Positions 1 through 8,393 are shown, counted from the stretch's first letter. The stretch: DNA of 64,000 bases from CAWUEZ02 sp963921355 (GCA_963921355.3 OZ001190.1:1674001-1738000), one strand, 5' to 3'. Numbers and translations: made by a program. Notes: generated by a model not told the origin, from the letters alone.

Positions 1-308
1 GCCGGCCCGTCCTGCGGGCCGACATCTTCGGCCGTCTTGCAAACCAGCGGGACCTCGAGGCCGGCGCCGGAAAGGGTGTCCGCAGCGGTCCGCAGCATGT
101 CCGCGTTCGGCTCGATGCCGACGACCTTGACCCCGCGGGCGGCCAGCCGCTGGGTCAGGGTGCCCGGGCCGCAGCCGATATCGAGGACCCGGCCGCCATC
201 GGCGAGCGCGAACCGCTCGACCAGGTCGTCGATCAGCGCCTCGGGATAGGGCAGCCGATGGCGCCGGTAACGCTCGGCAGTCCCGTCGAACAGGCTGGTG
301 GAGTTCAT
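1..308 (-). CDS. SAM-dependent methyltransferase, class I (3' end outside the window)
   Basis: The reverse strand reads an open frame from ATG at 308 off the left edge, so about 102 residues are visible. A glycine-rich motif I (VLDIGCGPGTLTQRLA, about residues 40-55) is followed by an acidic loop (GIEPNADML), the two SAM-binding motifs of small-molecule methyltransferases. The substrate cannot be told from this half. The gene is divergent from the SnoaL-like gene, with a 134-base gap between the start codons. Confidence 0.85.
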   Translation of the reverse strand, partial: MNSTSLFDGTAERYRRHRLPYPEALIDDLVERFALADGGRVLDIGCGPGTLTQRLAARGVKVVGIEPNADMLRTAADTLSGAGLEVPLVCKTAEDVGPQDGP

Positions 309-442
309 AGGTGCTCCCCTATAAGCCGGTCGGGGCCCGATCCCTTGCGGCGCGAGCTTTCGGTCTTTGGCCGGGACCGCCGGACGGGTACGGTGACCGG
401 AACAGGATAAGAGCCAACGACCAACTGCGCGAGGAACGACCC

Positions 443-850
443 ATGACCACCGCCATTGCCGATGTCACCGAGCTGGTTCAGCGCTATTTCGACGGCTTCT
501 ACAACGGCGATGTCGCCAAGTTGAAGACCGTGTTCCATCCGGCCTGCCACCTGATGTCCGCCACCGACGGCAGCCTCGTCAACGACGACATGGACGCCGT
601 CTACACCCGGGTTGCCAACCGCACGGCGCCGGCGGCGAACAACGAGGTCAACCGCGACCGCATCATCTCGATCGACCTGGCCAACCCCGAGCTGGCGCTC
701 GCCAAGGTTCAGATTGCGATCGGGGCGAAGCTGTTCACCGACTACCTGAACTGCATCAAGCTCGACGGCGAGTGGAAGATCATCTCCAAGGTCTTCACCT
801 ACGACCTGATGGAGGAAGCGGTCGTCAGCGCGTCCGCAGCCGCCGAGTAG
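443..850 (+). CDS. SnoaL-like / NTF2-fold protein, putative lumazine-binding type
   Basis: The 135-residue product has the layout of small NTF2-fold proteins: an N-terminal helix (VTELVQRYFDGFYNGD), a central acidic segment, and C-terminal strands ending in DGEWKIISKVFTYDLM. The frame is open back to 311, but GAGGA eight bases before the ATG at 443 and the family's usual length favour this start. Such proteins bind small ligands or act as isomerases or cyclases; no catalytic residue can be assigned. It lies 34 bases upstream of the sdhB-like gene and may be co-transcribed with it. Confidence 0.75.
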   Translation: MTTAIADVTELVQRYFDGFYNGDVAKLKTVFHPACHLMSATDGSLVNDDMDAVYTRVANRTAPAANNEVNRDRIISIDLANPELALAKVQIAIGAKLFTDYLNCIKLDGEWKIISKVFTYDLMEEAVVSASAAAE

Positions 851-884
851 CGGCGGTTCCGCCAGGGCCGTCGAAGGGCCGACC

Positions 885-1604
885 ATGAATGACGCAACGC
901 TGACGGTCGACGTCTGGCGCGGTAAGGACGCCGGACGGTTCGAGCAATATGTCGTGCCGCACCGGGCCAACCAGACGGTGCTGGACGTCGTCACCTGGAT
1001 CCAACGCCATGCCGAACCGGCGCTTGCATACCGGTTCGCCTGCCGGGTCGGGGTCTGCGGGTCCTGCGCGATGACGGTCAACGGCCGGCCGCGCTGGACC
1101 TGCCGGACCCATGTCTCACAAGTCGTCGCCGATGGCCGGCTGCGGATCGAACCGCTGCGCAACCTGCCGAAGATCAAGGACCTGGCGGTCGACATGACCG
1201 CGTTCTTCGAGAAATGGCAGAAGGCCCAGGGTCGGTTCACCGCGACCCGGACCCGGCACGACCCGCTTGCCCCGGTGAGCCCGGAATCGCCGCGACGCCA
1301 GGCGGTCGATGCCGCCATCGAGTGCATCAACTGTGCTGTCTGCTACGCCGCATGCGATGTCGTTGCCTGGGATGACGACTATCTGGGGCCGGCGGCGCTG
1401 AACCGGGCTTGGACGCTGGTTAACGACGAACGCGACGCCGACCGCGGCGGAGTCCTGCGGGCGGTAAGCGCCGGCGGCGGATGCCACAGCTGCCACAGCC
1501 ACGGCTCCTGCGTCGAGCACTGTCCAGTCGGCATCAATCCGACCGCCGGGATCGCCGGGCTCAAGCGGATGTCGCTGGTTTCCCTGCTGGGTGGTGGGCC
1601 CTAA
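885..1604 (+). CDS. sdhB: Succinate dehydrogenase / fumarate reductase iron-sulfur subunit
   Basis: The 239-residue electron-transfer subunit carries three cluster motifs. Cys53, 58, 61 and 73 form the [2Fe-2S] plant-ferredoxin site. Cys147, 150, 153 and 157 begin the [4Fe-4S] region. Cys200, 203, 209 and 213 (CHSCHSHGSCVEHCP) supply the remaining ligands. It passes electrons between the flavoprotein and the membrane quinone site. It is first in a tight B-C-D-A operon; its TAA overlaps the ATG of the next gene by one base. The direction of catalysis cannot be read from the sequence. Confidence 0.93.
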   Translation: MNDATLTVDVWRGKDAGRFEQYVVPHRANQTVLDVVTWIQRHAEPALAYRFACRVGVCGSCAMTVNGRPRWTCRTHVSQVVADGRLRIEPLRNLPKIKDLAVDMTAFFEKWQKAQGRFTATRTRHDPLAPVSPESPRRQAVDAAIECINCAVCYAACDVVAWDDDYLGPAALNRAWTLVNDERDADRGGVLRAVSAGGGCHSCHSHGSCVEHCPVGINPTAGIAGLKRMSLVSLLGGGP

Positions 1605-1939
1605 TGGTCGAGGCTCGGTTGTTTGCGCTCCAGCGGATCACGGCGCTGATCCTCGCACCTCTGGTTCTGGTGCATCTGGGATTGATCCTGGTGGCCGTCG
1701 AGGGCGGGCTGACCGCCGCCGAGATCCTGGAGCGTACCCGCGGCAGCGTGGCCTGGGCGGGGTTCTACGGGCTGTTCGTCCTGGCGGCGGCGATCCATGG
1801 ACCGATCGGCCTGCGCAACGTGATCCGCGAGCACACCGGTTGGCGGGGCCGGGGACTGGACGCGGCGATGGCGGTGCTGGCGCTTGGCCTGCTCGCCCTC
1901 GGGGGCCGGGCGGTCGTCGCGGTGGTGGCAGCGCCATGA
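1604..1939 (+). CDS. sdhC: Succinate dehydrogenase / fumarate reductase membrane anchor (C subunit)
   Basis: The 111-residue protein has three hydrophobic helices (about residues 10-33, 52-70 and 85-110) separated by short loops. Histidines at LVLVHLGL and AAAIHGPIGLRN are candidate haem b ligands or quinone-site residues. The start ATG overlaps the sdhB stop (TAATG). The subunit assignment comes from size, topology and position between the B and A genes; sequence identity of such anchors is always low. Confidence 0.82.
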   Translation: MVEARLFALQRITALILAPLVLVHLGLILVAVEGGLTAAEILERTRGSVAWAGFYGLFVLAAAIHGPIGLRNVIREHTGWRGRGLDAAMAVLALGLLALGGRAVVAVVAAP

Positions 1940-2277
1940 TTCGCCCCTCGCGCAACCATCCCGGCTTCTGGGCGTTCGTCGCGCACCGGGTATCCGGGGT
2001 GGCGCTGGCACTGTTTCTGCCCCTGCATTTCCTGGCCCTCGGGTTGGCGATCAATGGCGAGGCTGCTCTTGACGGCTTTCTGGCCATCGCCGACAACCCG
2101 ATCGTCAAAGCCGCGGAATGGGGGCTGGTGATCCTTCTGACCGTTCACCTGAGTGCGGGCCTGCGGGTGATGGCGCTTGAGTTCCTGCCCTGGCGCGACA
2201 CCCGCAAAGGGCTGATCGGCCTCGGGGCTGCGGCGTCCGGCGCGGTCGGCGCGCTGTTTCTGATTCAGGTGCTGTGA
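1936..2277 (+). CDS. sdhD: Succinate dehydrogenase / fumarate reductase membrane anchor (D subunit)
   Basis: The 113-residue protein has three membrane helices. The motif HRVSGVALALFLPLHFLALG near the N terminus is typical of SdhC/D families, with a further His in LLTVHLSAGLRVM that could bind haem. Its ATG overlaps the previous stop (ATGA) and its TGA overlaps the start of the flavoprotein gene, so the four genes are probably translationally coupled. C and D labels could be swapped. Confidence 0.82.
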   Translation: MIRPSRNHPGFWAFVAHRVSGVALALFLPLHFLALGLAINGEAALDGFLAIADNPIVKAAEWGLVILLTVHLSAGLRVMALEFLPWRDTRKGLIGLGAAASGAVGALFLIQVL

Positions 2278-4058
2278 TGGAGGTCGAGCGTCTCGACACC
2301 GATATCCTGATCCTGGGCGCGGGCGGCGCCGGGCTGTTCGCGGCGCTGCACGCGGTTCAAAGCAATCCGGATCTCTCCGTCACCGTCGCCAGCAAGGGGC
2401 TGCTCGGCAAGAGCGGGTGCACCCGCATGGTTCAGGGCGGCTACAACGTGGCCCTGAACCCGACCGACAGTCTCGAACGCCATTTCATGGACACCATCGT
2501 CGGCGGCAAATGGCTGCCACGCCAGGATCTGGCCTGGCGGCTTGTCGAGGGCGCGGTCGAGCGGGTCCGCGAACTCGAGAACGAACTCGGCTGTTTCTTC
2601 GACCGCAATCCGGACGGCTCCCTGCACCAGAAGGCGTTCGCCGGCCAATCCTTTGACCGGACCGTCCATAAGGGCGATTTGACGGGGATCGAGATCATCA
2701 ACCGGCTGATGGAGCAGGTCTGGGCCCGCAATATTGGCCGTCTGGAGGAGCATCGCGCCGTGGACCTGATTCCGGCGCGTGACGGGTCCGGCCTGGCCGG
2801 CGTACTGATGATCGACATGCGCACCGGCGCCTACCGACTGGTCCGGGCGCGGGCCACCCTGCTTGCGACCGGCGGCGGTCCGACCATGTACCTCTACCAC
2901 ACGCCGTCGGGCGACAAGTCCTGCGACGGCATGGCGATGGCGCTGCGCGCCGGTCTCGGGCTGCGTGACATGGAGATGGTGCAGTTCCACCCGACTGGGC
3001 TGCTCGCCGGCAGCGACACGCGCATGACCGGAACGGTTCTGGAGGAAGGGCTTCGGGGGGCGGGCGGCTGGCTGCTCAACGGCGCCGGCGACCGGTTCAT
3101 GACCGGCTACGATCCGGCCGCCGAACGGGCCACGAGGGACGTGGTCAGCCGGGCGATCTATGCGGAGATGCGTGATGGGCGGACCACCCCGATGGGCGGC
3201 GTTTACATTCAGATGAGCCATCTCGGCGCCGATGACGTGGCCCGCCGCTTCCCCGGCATGGTGCAGCGCTGCGCCGATTGCGGCTTCGACCTGGCCGGTG
3301 GTCGGGTCGAGGTGGTGCCGACCGCCCACTACATGATGGGGGGCGTCGAGTTCGAAATCGACGGCCGCACCGCGCTACCCGGGCTGTATGCGGCCGGCGA
3401 GGATTGCGGCGGGGTCCACGGGGCCAACCGGCTGGGCGGCAACGGGGTGGCCAACTCGACGGTTTTCGGTGGGATCGCCGGTGACACGATGGCGGCCGCC
3501 CTGGCGGCCGGGGTCAGCGCGGGCGGGGCCTTCGCTGAACCTGATCCCGAGGCAATGGAAGCGGCGATCGATCGGGCGGAGGCGCCGTTCGCGCTCAAAC
3601 CCGGTGACCTCGGGGACATCCGCGACCGGCTGTGGCAGCTGATGTGGGACGATGTCGGCATCCTGCGCACCGAAGAGGGCCTGGATCGCGGGCTGTCGGG
3701 GCTCGATGCCCTGGAGGCCGAACTGGCGGCGACCGGGCTCGCTGATGGCGACCGGGCCTTCAATCTGACCTGGCACGACTGGCTGAACCTGCACAGCCAG
3801 CTCGCGATCTCGAAAGTCATCGCAACCGCTGCCCGGGCCCGCGCCGACAGCCGTGGGGCCCATTTCCGAGAGGATTTCCCCGAAGCGGGGGACCTCGAGA
3901 CGACACGCTACACGCGGATCAGCCAGACGGGGGACAGGTCCCTGGCACTCGACCTGGTGCCGGTCGACTTCTCCATCGTCCGCCCCGGCGAAAGCCTCAT
4001 CGACGATGGGGCGGGGGCGCCGCCGAGTTCCGGTCCACCACCCCAGGCTGCCGAGTAG
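2277..4058 (+). CDS. sdhA: Succinate dehydrogenase / fumarate reductase flavoprotein subunit
   Basis: The 593-residue flavoprotein has the FAD-binding glycine motif GAGGAG at residues 14-19, HPTG at 238-241, TGTVLEEGLRGAGG after 250, an arginine-rich active-site stretch near 283-293, His351 in HYMMGGVE, and AGED plus HGANRLGGN at 372-389. These fit the succinate/fumarate oxidoreductase family. The segment before QGG reads SGCTRMVQGG, so Cys48 sits where the family usually has the His that links FAD covalently; FAD may be bound non-covalently. A GTG three bases upstream is also possible, but the TGATG overlap favours ATG. No own promoter is seen. Confidence 0.9.
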   Translation: MEVERLDTDILILGAGGAGLFAALHAVQSNPDLSVTVASKGLLGKSGCTRMVQGGYNVALNPTDSLERHFMDTIVGGKWLPRQDLAWRLVEGAVERVRELENELGCFFDRNPDGSLHQKAFAGQSFDRTVHKGDLTGIEIINRLMEQVWARNIGRLEEHRAVDLIPARDGSGLAGVLMIDMRTGAYRLVRARATLLATGGGPTMYLYHTPSGDKSCDGMAMALRAGLGLRDMEMVQFHPTGLLAGSDTRMTGTVLEEGLRGAGGWLLNGAGDRFMTGYDPAAERATRDVVSRAIYAEMRDGRTTPMGGVYIQMSHLGADDVARRFPGMVQRCADCGFDLAGGRVEVVPTAHYMMGGVEFEIDGRTALPGLYAAGEDCGGVHGANRLGGNGVANSTVFGGIAGDTMAAALAAGVSAGGAFAEPDPEAMEAAIDRAEAPFALKPGDLGDIRDRLWQLMWDDVGILRTEEGLDRGLSGLDALEAELAATGLADGDRAFNLTWHDWLNLHSQLAISKVIATAARARADSRGAHFREDFPEAGDLETTRYTRISQTGDRSLALDLVPVDFSIVRPGESLIDDGAGAPPSSGPPPQAAE

Positions 4059-4097
4059 CGCAGGCGCCCTGCCGAGCGGACATGCAAAAGGCCCGAT

Positions 4098-4203
4098 AGA
4101 TCGGATCATGTCCGTTGGAAACACCCTGGTTTCCGACGGACATGTGAATCCGATCTAAGTCAAAAGTTCAGAGCAGATTCACCGGACAGATGAATCTGCT
4201 CTG
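4098..4203 (+). repeat. Two-hairpin intergenic repeat, copy A
   Basis: The first hairpin has 16-base arms (4107-4122 and 4129-4144) with one T-G pair and a 6-base loop. It is enclosed by a 9-bp outer stem (4098-4106 with 4148-4156), leaving TGA as a 3-base bulge. A linker leads to a second, perfect 13-bp hairpin (4169-4181 with 4191-4203). Related copies lie at 8394-8500 and, inverted, at 61136-61262. The element sits between convergent gene ends. It lacks a T run, so a simple intrinsic terminator is unlikely. Confidence 0.85.
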
Positions 4204-4247
4204 ATGCGGGCCTTCACAGCGCAAGTCTGGCAGCGCGTTTGTGATTG

Positions 4248-4616
4248 TCAGGCGGCACCCGGCTGGGGCGCGGGCCCGTCATCGGGGCGCGCGCGCCGGC
4301 GGGACATGAACTGGTCGAACTCGGCCTTGTCCTTGGCACGGCGCAGTTGCTCCAGGAAGTCCTGGAATTCCTGCTGCTCCTCTTCGAGGCGCTTCAGGGT
4401 TTCCGCCCGGTAGTCATCGAACGCAGAATTCCCGCTCGATCGCGCCTCGGTCTTCCACCACTTGCCCCGGCTTCTGTTCCAGCATCCCATCCGTCCACTC
4501 CATATCATGTAGCCCAGAATCGCGAGGCCGAGCGGCCAGAACGCGACGAACCCGAGGACCATGAGACCGATCCAAGCCGGTTTCCCAAAGTCGTCGAGCC
4601 TCTGAACGATCTCCAT
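4248..4616 (-). CDS. DUF2852 family protein
   Basis: The 122-residue protein has one hydrophobic helix (WIGLMVLGFVAFWPLGLAILG, about residues 13-34) and a charged C-terminal half predicted to be helical (RLEEEQQEFQDFLEQLRRAKDKAEFDQFM). This combination is characteristic of DUF2852 in alphaproteobacteria; no function is established to my knowledge. The frame is open to 4649, but a good promoter at 4635-4663 and GGAGGT just upstream of 4616 fix the start at ATG 4616. Confidence 0.85.
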   Translation of the reverse strand: MEIVQRLDDFGKPAWIGLMVLGFVAFWPLGLAILGYMIWSGRMGCWNRSRGKWWKTEARSSGNSAFDDYRAETLKRLEEEQQEFQDFLEQLRRAKDKAEFDQFMSRRRARPDDGPAPQPGAA

Positions 4617-4634
4617 AACACCTCCAATGTAAAT

Positions 4635-4663
4635 GTTATAAACATTCACATAAGGATTCTGAA
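4635..4663 (-). promoter_or_regulatory. Sigma-70-like promoter for the DUF2852 gene
   Basis: On the reverse strand TTCAGA (4658-4663) and TATAAC (4635-4640) are separated by exactly 17 bases in a locally AT-rich stretch. The predicted transcript start near 4628 leaves a leader of about a dozen bases with GGAGGT before the ATG at 4616, which also rules out the longer reading frame. Confidence 0.55.
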
Positions 4664-4792
4664 CGACGGTTCAAGAGGGTTTCGAACTGCTTATCTGGTG
4701 CGCATCAGCGTGATGTCGGAGGTGGCGTCCAGTCATCCAACGCTCTTGACCGGCGCCATCCGTCTACGACCCGACTGCAGACCCAATCTGGA

Positions 4793-5356
4793 TCATACGA
4801 CGTAGCCGATGAACTCGATCGTGATGTTGTCGGCTTCGCCGCGATCGAAGATGTCGGCCAGGGGCGCTTTCATCGCCTCCGCCTCCGTGTGAAATAGCTG
4901 GAGCGCCAGGATCATGTCGACCGTATCACCATGAAGCCGAAGCGGCGTCATGAGGCGCTCGACCATGAAGTATTTGCGCCTTGGATCGAGGTAGTTCGTC
5001 AAGGAGTAGATGGGGCGACGCTCGTCGACACAACGTCGCAGCAGCGTCAGCAACGCTTCACGGTACTGACCGGCCAGCAGGGTGCTGATCGTCTTGCCGG
5101 TCGTTTCTCGGCCAAAGCGTTCCGTGACACGGGTCCCTGACAAGCGGGTCATGAAATCCGCCCCACCGTCGACGACGTTGAACATGAGCAGGTCGGGGGC
5201 GAGTTCGGGAATTTCGATTAGCGGATCGACCTGCGCGCGGGCCGGAATGTCGTCTGGCGTTGACGAGGACCAGTACTCGAACATCTGACGAATTCGCGGA
5301 TCCACCAGAGTCAGGTCGTTGAGGACCTTGAAGCTGATTTCCAGGATCTGTTCCAT
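4793..5356 (-). CDS. PAS_5-type PAS domain protein
   Basis: The 187-residue protein matches the single-domain PAS_5 layout: an N-terminal stretch with a helical segment before a proline-rich turn (ARAQVDPLIEIPELAPDLLMF), the strand-rich PAS core (FMTRLSGTRVTERFGRETTGKTI), then YFMVERLMTPLRLHGDTVDMIL. Such proteins are common in Rhodospirillales and are thought to sense ligands or bind partners. No output domain is attached. A decayed paralogue lies at 10278-10865. The gene stands alone on the reverse strand. Confidence 0.8.
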   Translation of the reverse strand: MEQILEISFKVLNDLTLVDPRIRQMFEYWSSSTPDDIPARAQVDPLIEIPELAPDLLMFNVVDGGADFMTRLSGTRVTERFGRETTGKTISTLLAGQYREALLTLLRRCVDERRPIYSLTNYLDPRRKYFMVERLMTPLRLHGDTVDMILALQLFHTEAEAMKAPLADIFDRGEADNITIEFIGYVV

Positions 5357-5632
5357 GATCGTCTATCCCACATGGATCCGAACCGCCCGGGTCAGGAGGG
5401 TGGTCGAATATAGCTTCCTGCCCACGGAACAGTTAGCGATCGTGGTTCCCGAATCCGTTGATACATGATTGGAGGTAAAATGACAATAAGGCAAGATAAA
5501 ATAACAAATAAGCACACCTATTGAAATAAAGGAGAATCCAGCGTAGAGATCGTGCAATTTGGGTATTGTAGTGGGCGCGGAAAAGGATGGATTTTACATC
5601 GCCAATCACCGGTCATCTTGACGCTTGGCGAT
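5357..5632. other. AT-rich intergenic stretch with one possible micro-ORF
   Basis: Base composition drops sharply between about 5400 and 5590 compared with the neighbours. On the forward strand GGAGGT precedes an ATG at 5479 that opens a 16-codon frame ending in TAA at 5529 (MTIRQDKITNKHTYLK). Nothing supports it beyond the ribosome-binding site, so it is not called as a gene. The stretch probably holds the promoter of the reverse-strand PAS_5 gene or is a remnant of inserted DNA. Confidence 0.4.
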
Positions 5633-6280
5633 CTAGTCCCGCGCGGCCGGCAGGCCGAGACCCTGTAGATAGACCAAGACGCCCGCTTCCAGCAGATCTT
5701 CCGGCGGCATGGGCAGAGACCTGGACCCGGAATCGCCGCGGGCGAAAAGCGATGCGATCCCGTGGGCGAGCGACCAGACATGCAGGGCGACCATGTGCGC
5801 CGGCGGACGGTCATCCTCGGGTGCGAGCGCGCACAGGGCCTCAGCTGCCCGGCGCAGGACGGCGAACGCATCGTCGGATGCCTTGCGCAGATCGGGATTG
5901 GCCCGATAGTCGATCCCGGCTTCGAACATCGCCGAGTAATGGGCCGGCTCCGACCGCGCGAACTCGAGATAGGCCCGCCCGGTCCGCTCGAACGCTGCCA
6001 GCGGTTCCGGTTTGCCGTCGTCCCAGGCGTCCTCCAGCCGCTCGGCGAACAGGACAAACCCGCGCTCGGCGACATCGGCCAGCAGCGCTTCCCGGTCCCT
6101 GAAGTGCCGGTAAGGTGCCGCCGCGCTGACACCCGCTGATCGGGCGGCGTCGGCGAAACTGAATCCGCTTGTCCCCTTCTCGGCGATCAGGTCCAGCGCC
6201 GCCTCAATCAGCGCTTCACGCAGATTGCCGTGGTGGTAACCGCGACGACGGCCGCCCGATCCCTGCTTTGACCAACTCAT
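5633..6280 (-). CDS. TetR/AcrR-family transcriptional regulator
   Basis: The 215-residue protein has the N-terminal TetR helix-turn-helix: YHHGNLREALIEAALDLIAEKG, then FSFADAARSAGVSAAAPYRHFRDREALLADVAERGF (residues 15-75). The rest is a helical ligand-binding and dimer domain. It resembles the second TetR protein at 29344-29973 in the YHHG(N/D)L start and the AAPY(R/K)HF recognition helix. It is divergent from the oxygenase/decarboxylase pair, with an inverted repeat between, so it may repress that pair or itself. Confidence 0.9.
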   Translation of the reverse strand: MSWSKQGSGGRRRGYHHGNLREALIEAALDLIAEKGTSGFSFADAARSAGVSAAAPYRHFRDREALLADVAERGFVLFAERLEDAWDDGKPEPLAAFERTGRAYLEFARSEPAHYSAMFEAGIDYRANPDLRKASDDAFAVLRRAAEALCALAPEDDRPPAHMVALHVWSLAHGIASLFARGDSGSRSLPMPPEDLLEAGVLVYLQGLGLPAARD

Positions 6281-6343
6281 GGCCGCTACTTAGCCCGGAT
6301 ATCCCGCTACCGCCATGCCCGCCATCGCAATCGACATGCCGAA

Positions 6344-6362
6344 GCGCCAGTTGATGTGGCGC
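6344..6362. promoter_or_regulatory. Inverted repeat in the tetR/oxygenase divergent region
   Basis: GCGCCA at 6344-6349 and TGGCGC at 6357-6362 are perfect inverted arms separated by seven bases. The position, about 50 bases before the oxygenase start and 64 after the tetR start codon, is where a TetR operator would be expected. Six-base arms are short, so chance is not excluded. Confidence 0.4.
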
Positions 6363-6408
6363 CGCACTCCCGCCAGTGGTAACCAGGAAACACTATGGGG
6401 GGTGTAAG

Positions 6409-7107
6409 TTGGCAACAATTCTGAACTGTTTTCCACTAACGGTTCATAAAGATAGCCTCAGTCTGGACCAAGGGTATCGGCGGGAGCTCGGTGGTTTCAT
6501 CATCGATGCTTATCGCAGCGGACCGAAAGCCGGTGTCACCAAAACCAGCGCTTGGACCGGCGACCGCAATGGCTGGGAATTCCTGCATGAAGAACAACGG
6601 TTCGCCCCGATGTTCAAAGCCGTCCACACCCGGCTTGAGGAGTATGTCCGGGCGTTGAAAATCGACCCTGGGAAGCTGGATTTCCACTTCACGCGGTCCT
6701 GGGGAACGGTCAGCGAGCCCGGCCAGTCGATCCGGCGTCATCGTCACAACCAGTCGCACATTGCCGTCGTGTATTACCCGGTCAAGGATGCCGGAACAGG
6801 CAACCTGATCTTCCATCTGCCCGACCCGCTCAACGAGTTCTCTCCCGGACTGTTCGAAGGACACTCGCGCTCGATGGGTTTGATCACCGAAAGCAATGTG
6901 CTGAACTCGGAAATGGTCGATCTGCCGGTCGAAGAGGACGATATCGTGATCTTCCCATCGAAGACCTACCACGGCACGGAACCGAACGAGACGCACGGGA
7001 CCCGGGTCTCGATCGCCATCGATGTGGTGGTCACGCTCCAGGATTCCTGCGGCGTGGAATACATGATGCCCCCGACCGGGCACTGGCGCCGATCGGCGGA
7101 TGTCTGA
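6409..7107 (+). CDS. Putative 2-oxoglutarate/Fe(II)-dependent oxygenase (TIGR02466-like)
   Basis: The 232-residue protein has the cupin-type core of this family: SWGTVSEPGQSIRRHRHN with His111 and His113, VVYYPVKDAGTGNLIFHLPDP, then DDIVIFPSKTYHGTEPNETHGTRVSIAID with distal His188 and Arg199 for the co-substrate carboxylate. The frame is open to GTG 6376. TTG at 6409, preceded by GGGGGG and starting at the family's usual N terminus (LFP-like, here CFPLTV), is preferred. It overlaps the following decarboxylase by eight bases, so the two are probably made together. The substrate is unknown. Confidence 0.75.
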   Translation: MATILNCFPLTVHKDSLSLDQGYRRELGGFIIDAYRSGPKAGVTKTSAWTGDRNGWEFLHEEQRFAPMFKAVHTRLEEYVRALKIDPGKLDFHFTRSWGTVSEPGQSIRRHRHNQSHIAVVYYPVKDAGTGNLIFHLPDPLNEFSPGLFEGHSRSMGLITESNVLNSEMVDLPVEEDDIVIFPSKTYHGTEPNETHGTRVSIAIDVVVTLQDSCGVEYMMPPTGHWRRSADV

Positions 7108-8332
7108 CGGGCCCATCGCGGACCCCGCGTTCGCGGTGGATCCGGAGGGCCTGCAACACGCGATCAACCTGCTCTCGACAGCACTCAGGTCAACCGGCGG
7201 TCTGCCGGACACCCTGCCGGACACCCTTCCGACATCCGGCCTTGGAGAGCGCGGGACGCTGGATCTTCTCGCACCCTTGGTATTGGGCGGGGCGCAGCAC
7301 CTGGGCGAGAGTCTCGCCTTCGCCCATATGGATCCGCCGACGCCCTGGGTGAGCTGGGCGACAACGCTTTGGACTGCGTCGGTCAATCAGAACCTGCTGC
7401 ACCCAGACACAGCACCGGTCGCCCGGGACATCGAGGCCCGGGTGATGGCATGGCTGGCGCCGCTGTTTGGTCAGGACGGTGGCCATATGACCTCGGGATC
7501 CACGGTCGCCAATCTGACGGCGCTCTGGGCGGCGCGCGAAACCGGCCGGGTTCGCCGGGTGATCGGGTCGCAAGGGGCGCATCTGTCGGTTCCGAAAGCG
7601 GCTCACATCCACGGCCTGCCCTACGAGGCCGCCCCCACCGGACCGGACGGGCGTCTCGATCAGGCAGCACTGCCCGACAGCCTGGACGATGTCTGTCTGG
7701 TGCTGACTGCCGGGGCGACCAGTACCGGGGCGGTGGACCCGCTCAGCGCCGGGGATGGTGCGGCCTGGCTGCATGTCGACGCCGCCTGGGCCGGACCGCT
7801 CCGGCTGTCGGACCGGTACGCGGCGGTCCTCGCCGGTGTAGAGCGCGTGGACTCGGTGGCGGTTTCGGCCCATAAGTGGCTGTTCCAGCCAAAGGAATCC
7901 GCCCTGATCCTGTTTCGCGATGCGGCGGCGTCCCATGCGTCGGTCAGCTTCGGGGGCGCCTATCTGACCGATCCCAACATCGGCGTGCTCGGTTCCCATG
8001 GTGCGATGGCGGTGCCGTTGCTGGCGACCCTGTTGGCGTTCGGCCGCACCGGGCTCGCCGCGCGGATCGAGCGCTGTATGGCGGCGGCGCACCGGCTCTG
8101 GCAGGCGCTGTCGGAGCGCCAGGCGGTCGAGCTGTTCGGTGAACCGCAAACCGGTGTGCTGCTGTGGCGCCCCCGGGGTCGCCGGAACCTCGACCGGGTC
8201 TACGGCCGGCTTCCAAGCGGGATGACGTCGCGGACGGTGGTCGGGGACGCGCCCTGGTTCCGGCAGGTGGCGGCCAACCCGAATGCCGAGCCGGACCGGA
8301 TCGTGGCCGCGATCGACGCCGCTCTCGGCTAG
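7100..8332 (+). CDS. Group II PLP-dependent decarboxylase
   Basis: The 410-residue protein shows the aromatic-amino-acid/glutamate decarboxylase fold. HMTSGSTVANLTAL at about 129-142 is the phosphate loop, His161 would stack on the cofactor, HVDAAWAG at 225-232 holds the Asp that contacts the pyridine nitrogen, and SAHKW at 256-260 carries the Schiff-base Lys259. Length is shorter than plant and animal enzymes (about 480) and lacks part of the C-terminal domain. The N-terminal region has an in-frame PDTL repeat. Its amino-acid substrate cannot be predicted; pairing with the oxygenase suggests a two-step modification. Confidence 0.85.
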   Translation: MSDGPIADPAFAVDPEGLQHAINLLSTALRSTGGLPDTLPDTLPTSGLGERGTLDLLAPLVLGGAQHLGESLAFAHMDPPTPWVSWATTLWTASVNQNLLHPDTAPVARDIEARVMAWLAPLFGQDGGHMTSGSTVANLTALWAARETGRVRRVIGSQGAHLSVPKAAHIHGLPYEAAPTGPDGRLDQAALPDSLDDVCLVLTAGATSTGAVDPLSAGDGAAWLHVDAAWAGPLRLSDRYAAVLAGVERVDSVAVSAHKWLFQPKESALILFRDAAASHASVSFGGAYLTDPNIGVLGSHGAMAVPLLATLLAFGRTGLAARIERCMAAAHRLWQALSERQAVELFGEPQTGVLLWRPRGRRNLDRVYGRLPSGMTSRTVVGDAPWFRQVAANPNAEPDRIVAAIDAALG

Positions 8333-8393
8333 GCCCCGCGGGGCTTGCCCAAGCCTCGGCATCCTGCAAGCCTGTTCCAAACGCAACAGAGCC

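Noticed and set aside
305..1330. Long reverse-strand frame opposite the SnoaL-like and sdhB genes
   Set aside because: It has low-complexity, frame-shadow composition, and it overlaps two forward genes with clear family motifs.
1591..2277. Long frame covering both membrane-anchor genes
   Set aside because: The part before 1936 is a Gly/Arg/Pro-rich shadow of the sdhC frame. The real sdhD starts at the ATGA overlap at 1936.
5479..5529. 16-codon ORF after GGAGGT in the AT-rich gap
   Set aside because: The only support is the ribosome-binding site; the codons are unlike those of the neighbours and no recognisable peptide or partner exists.
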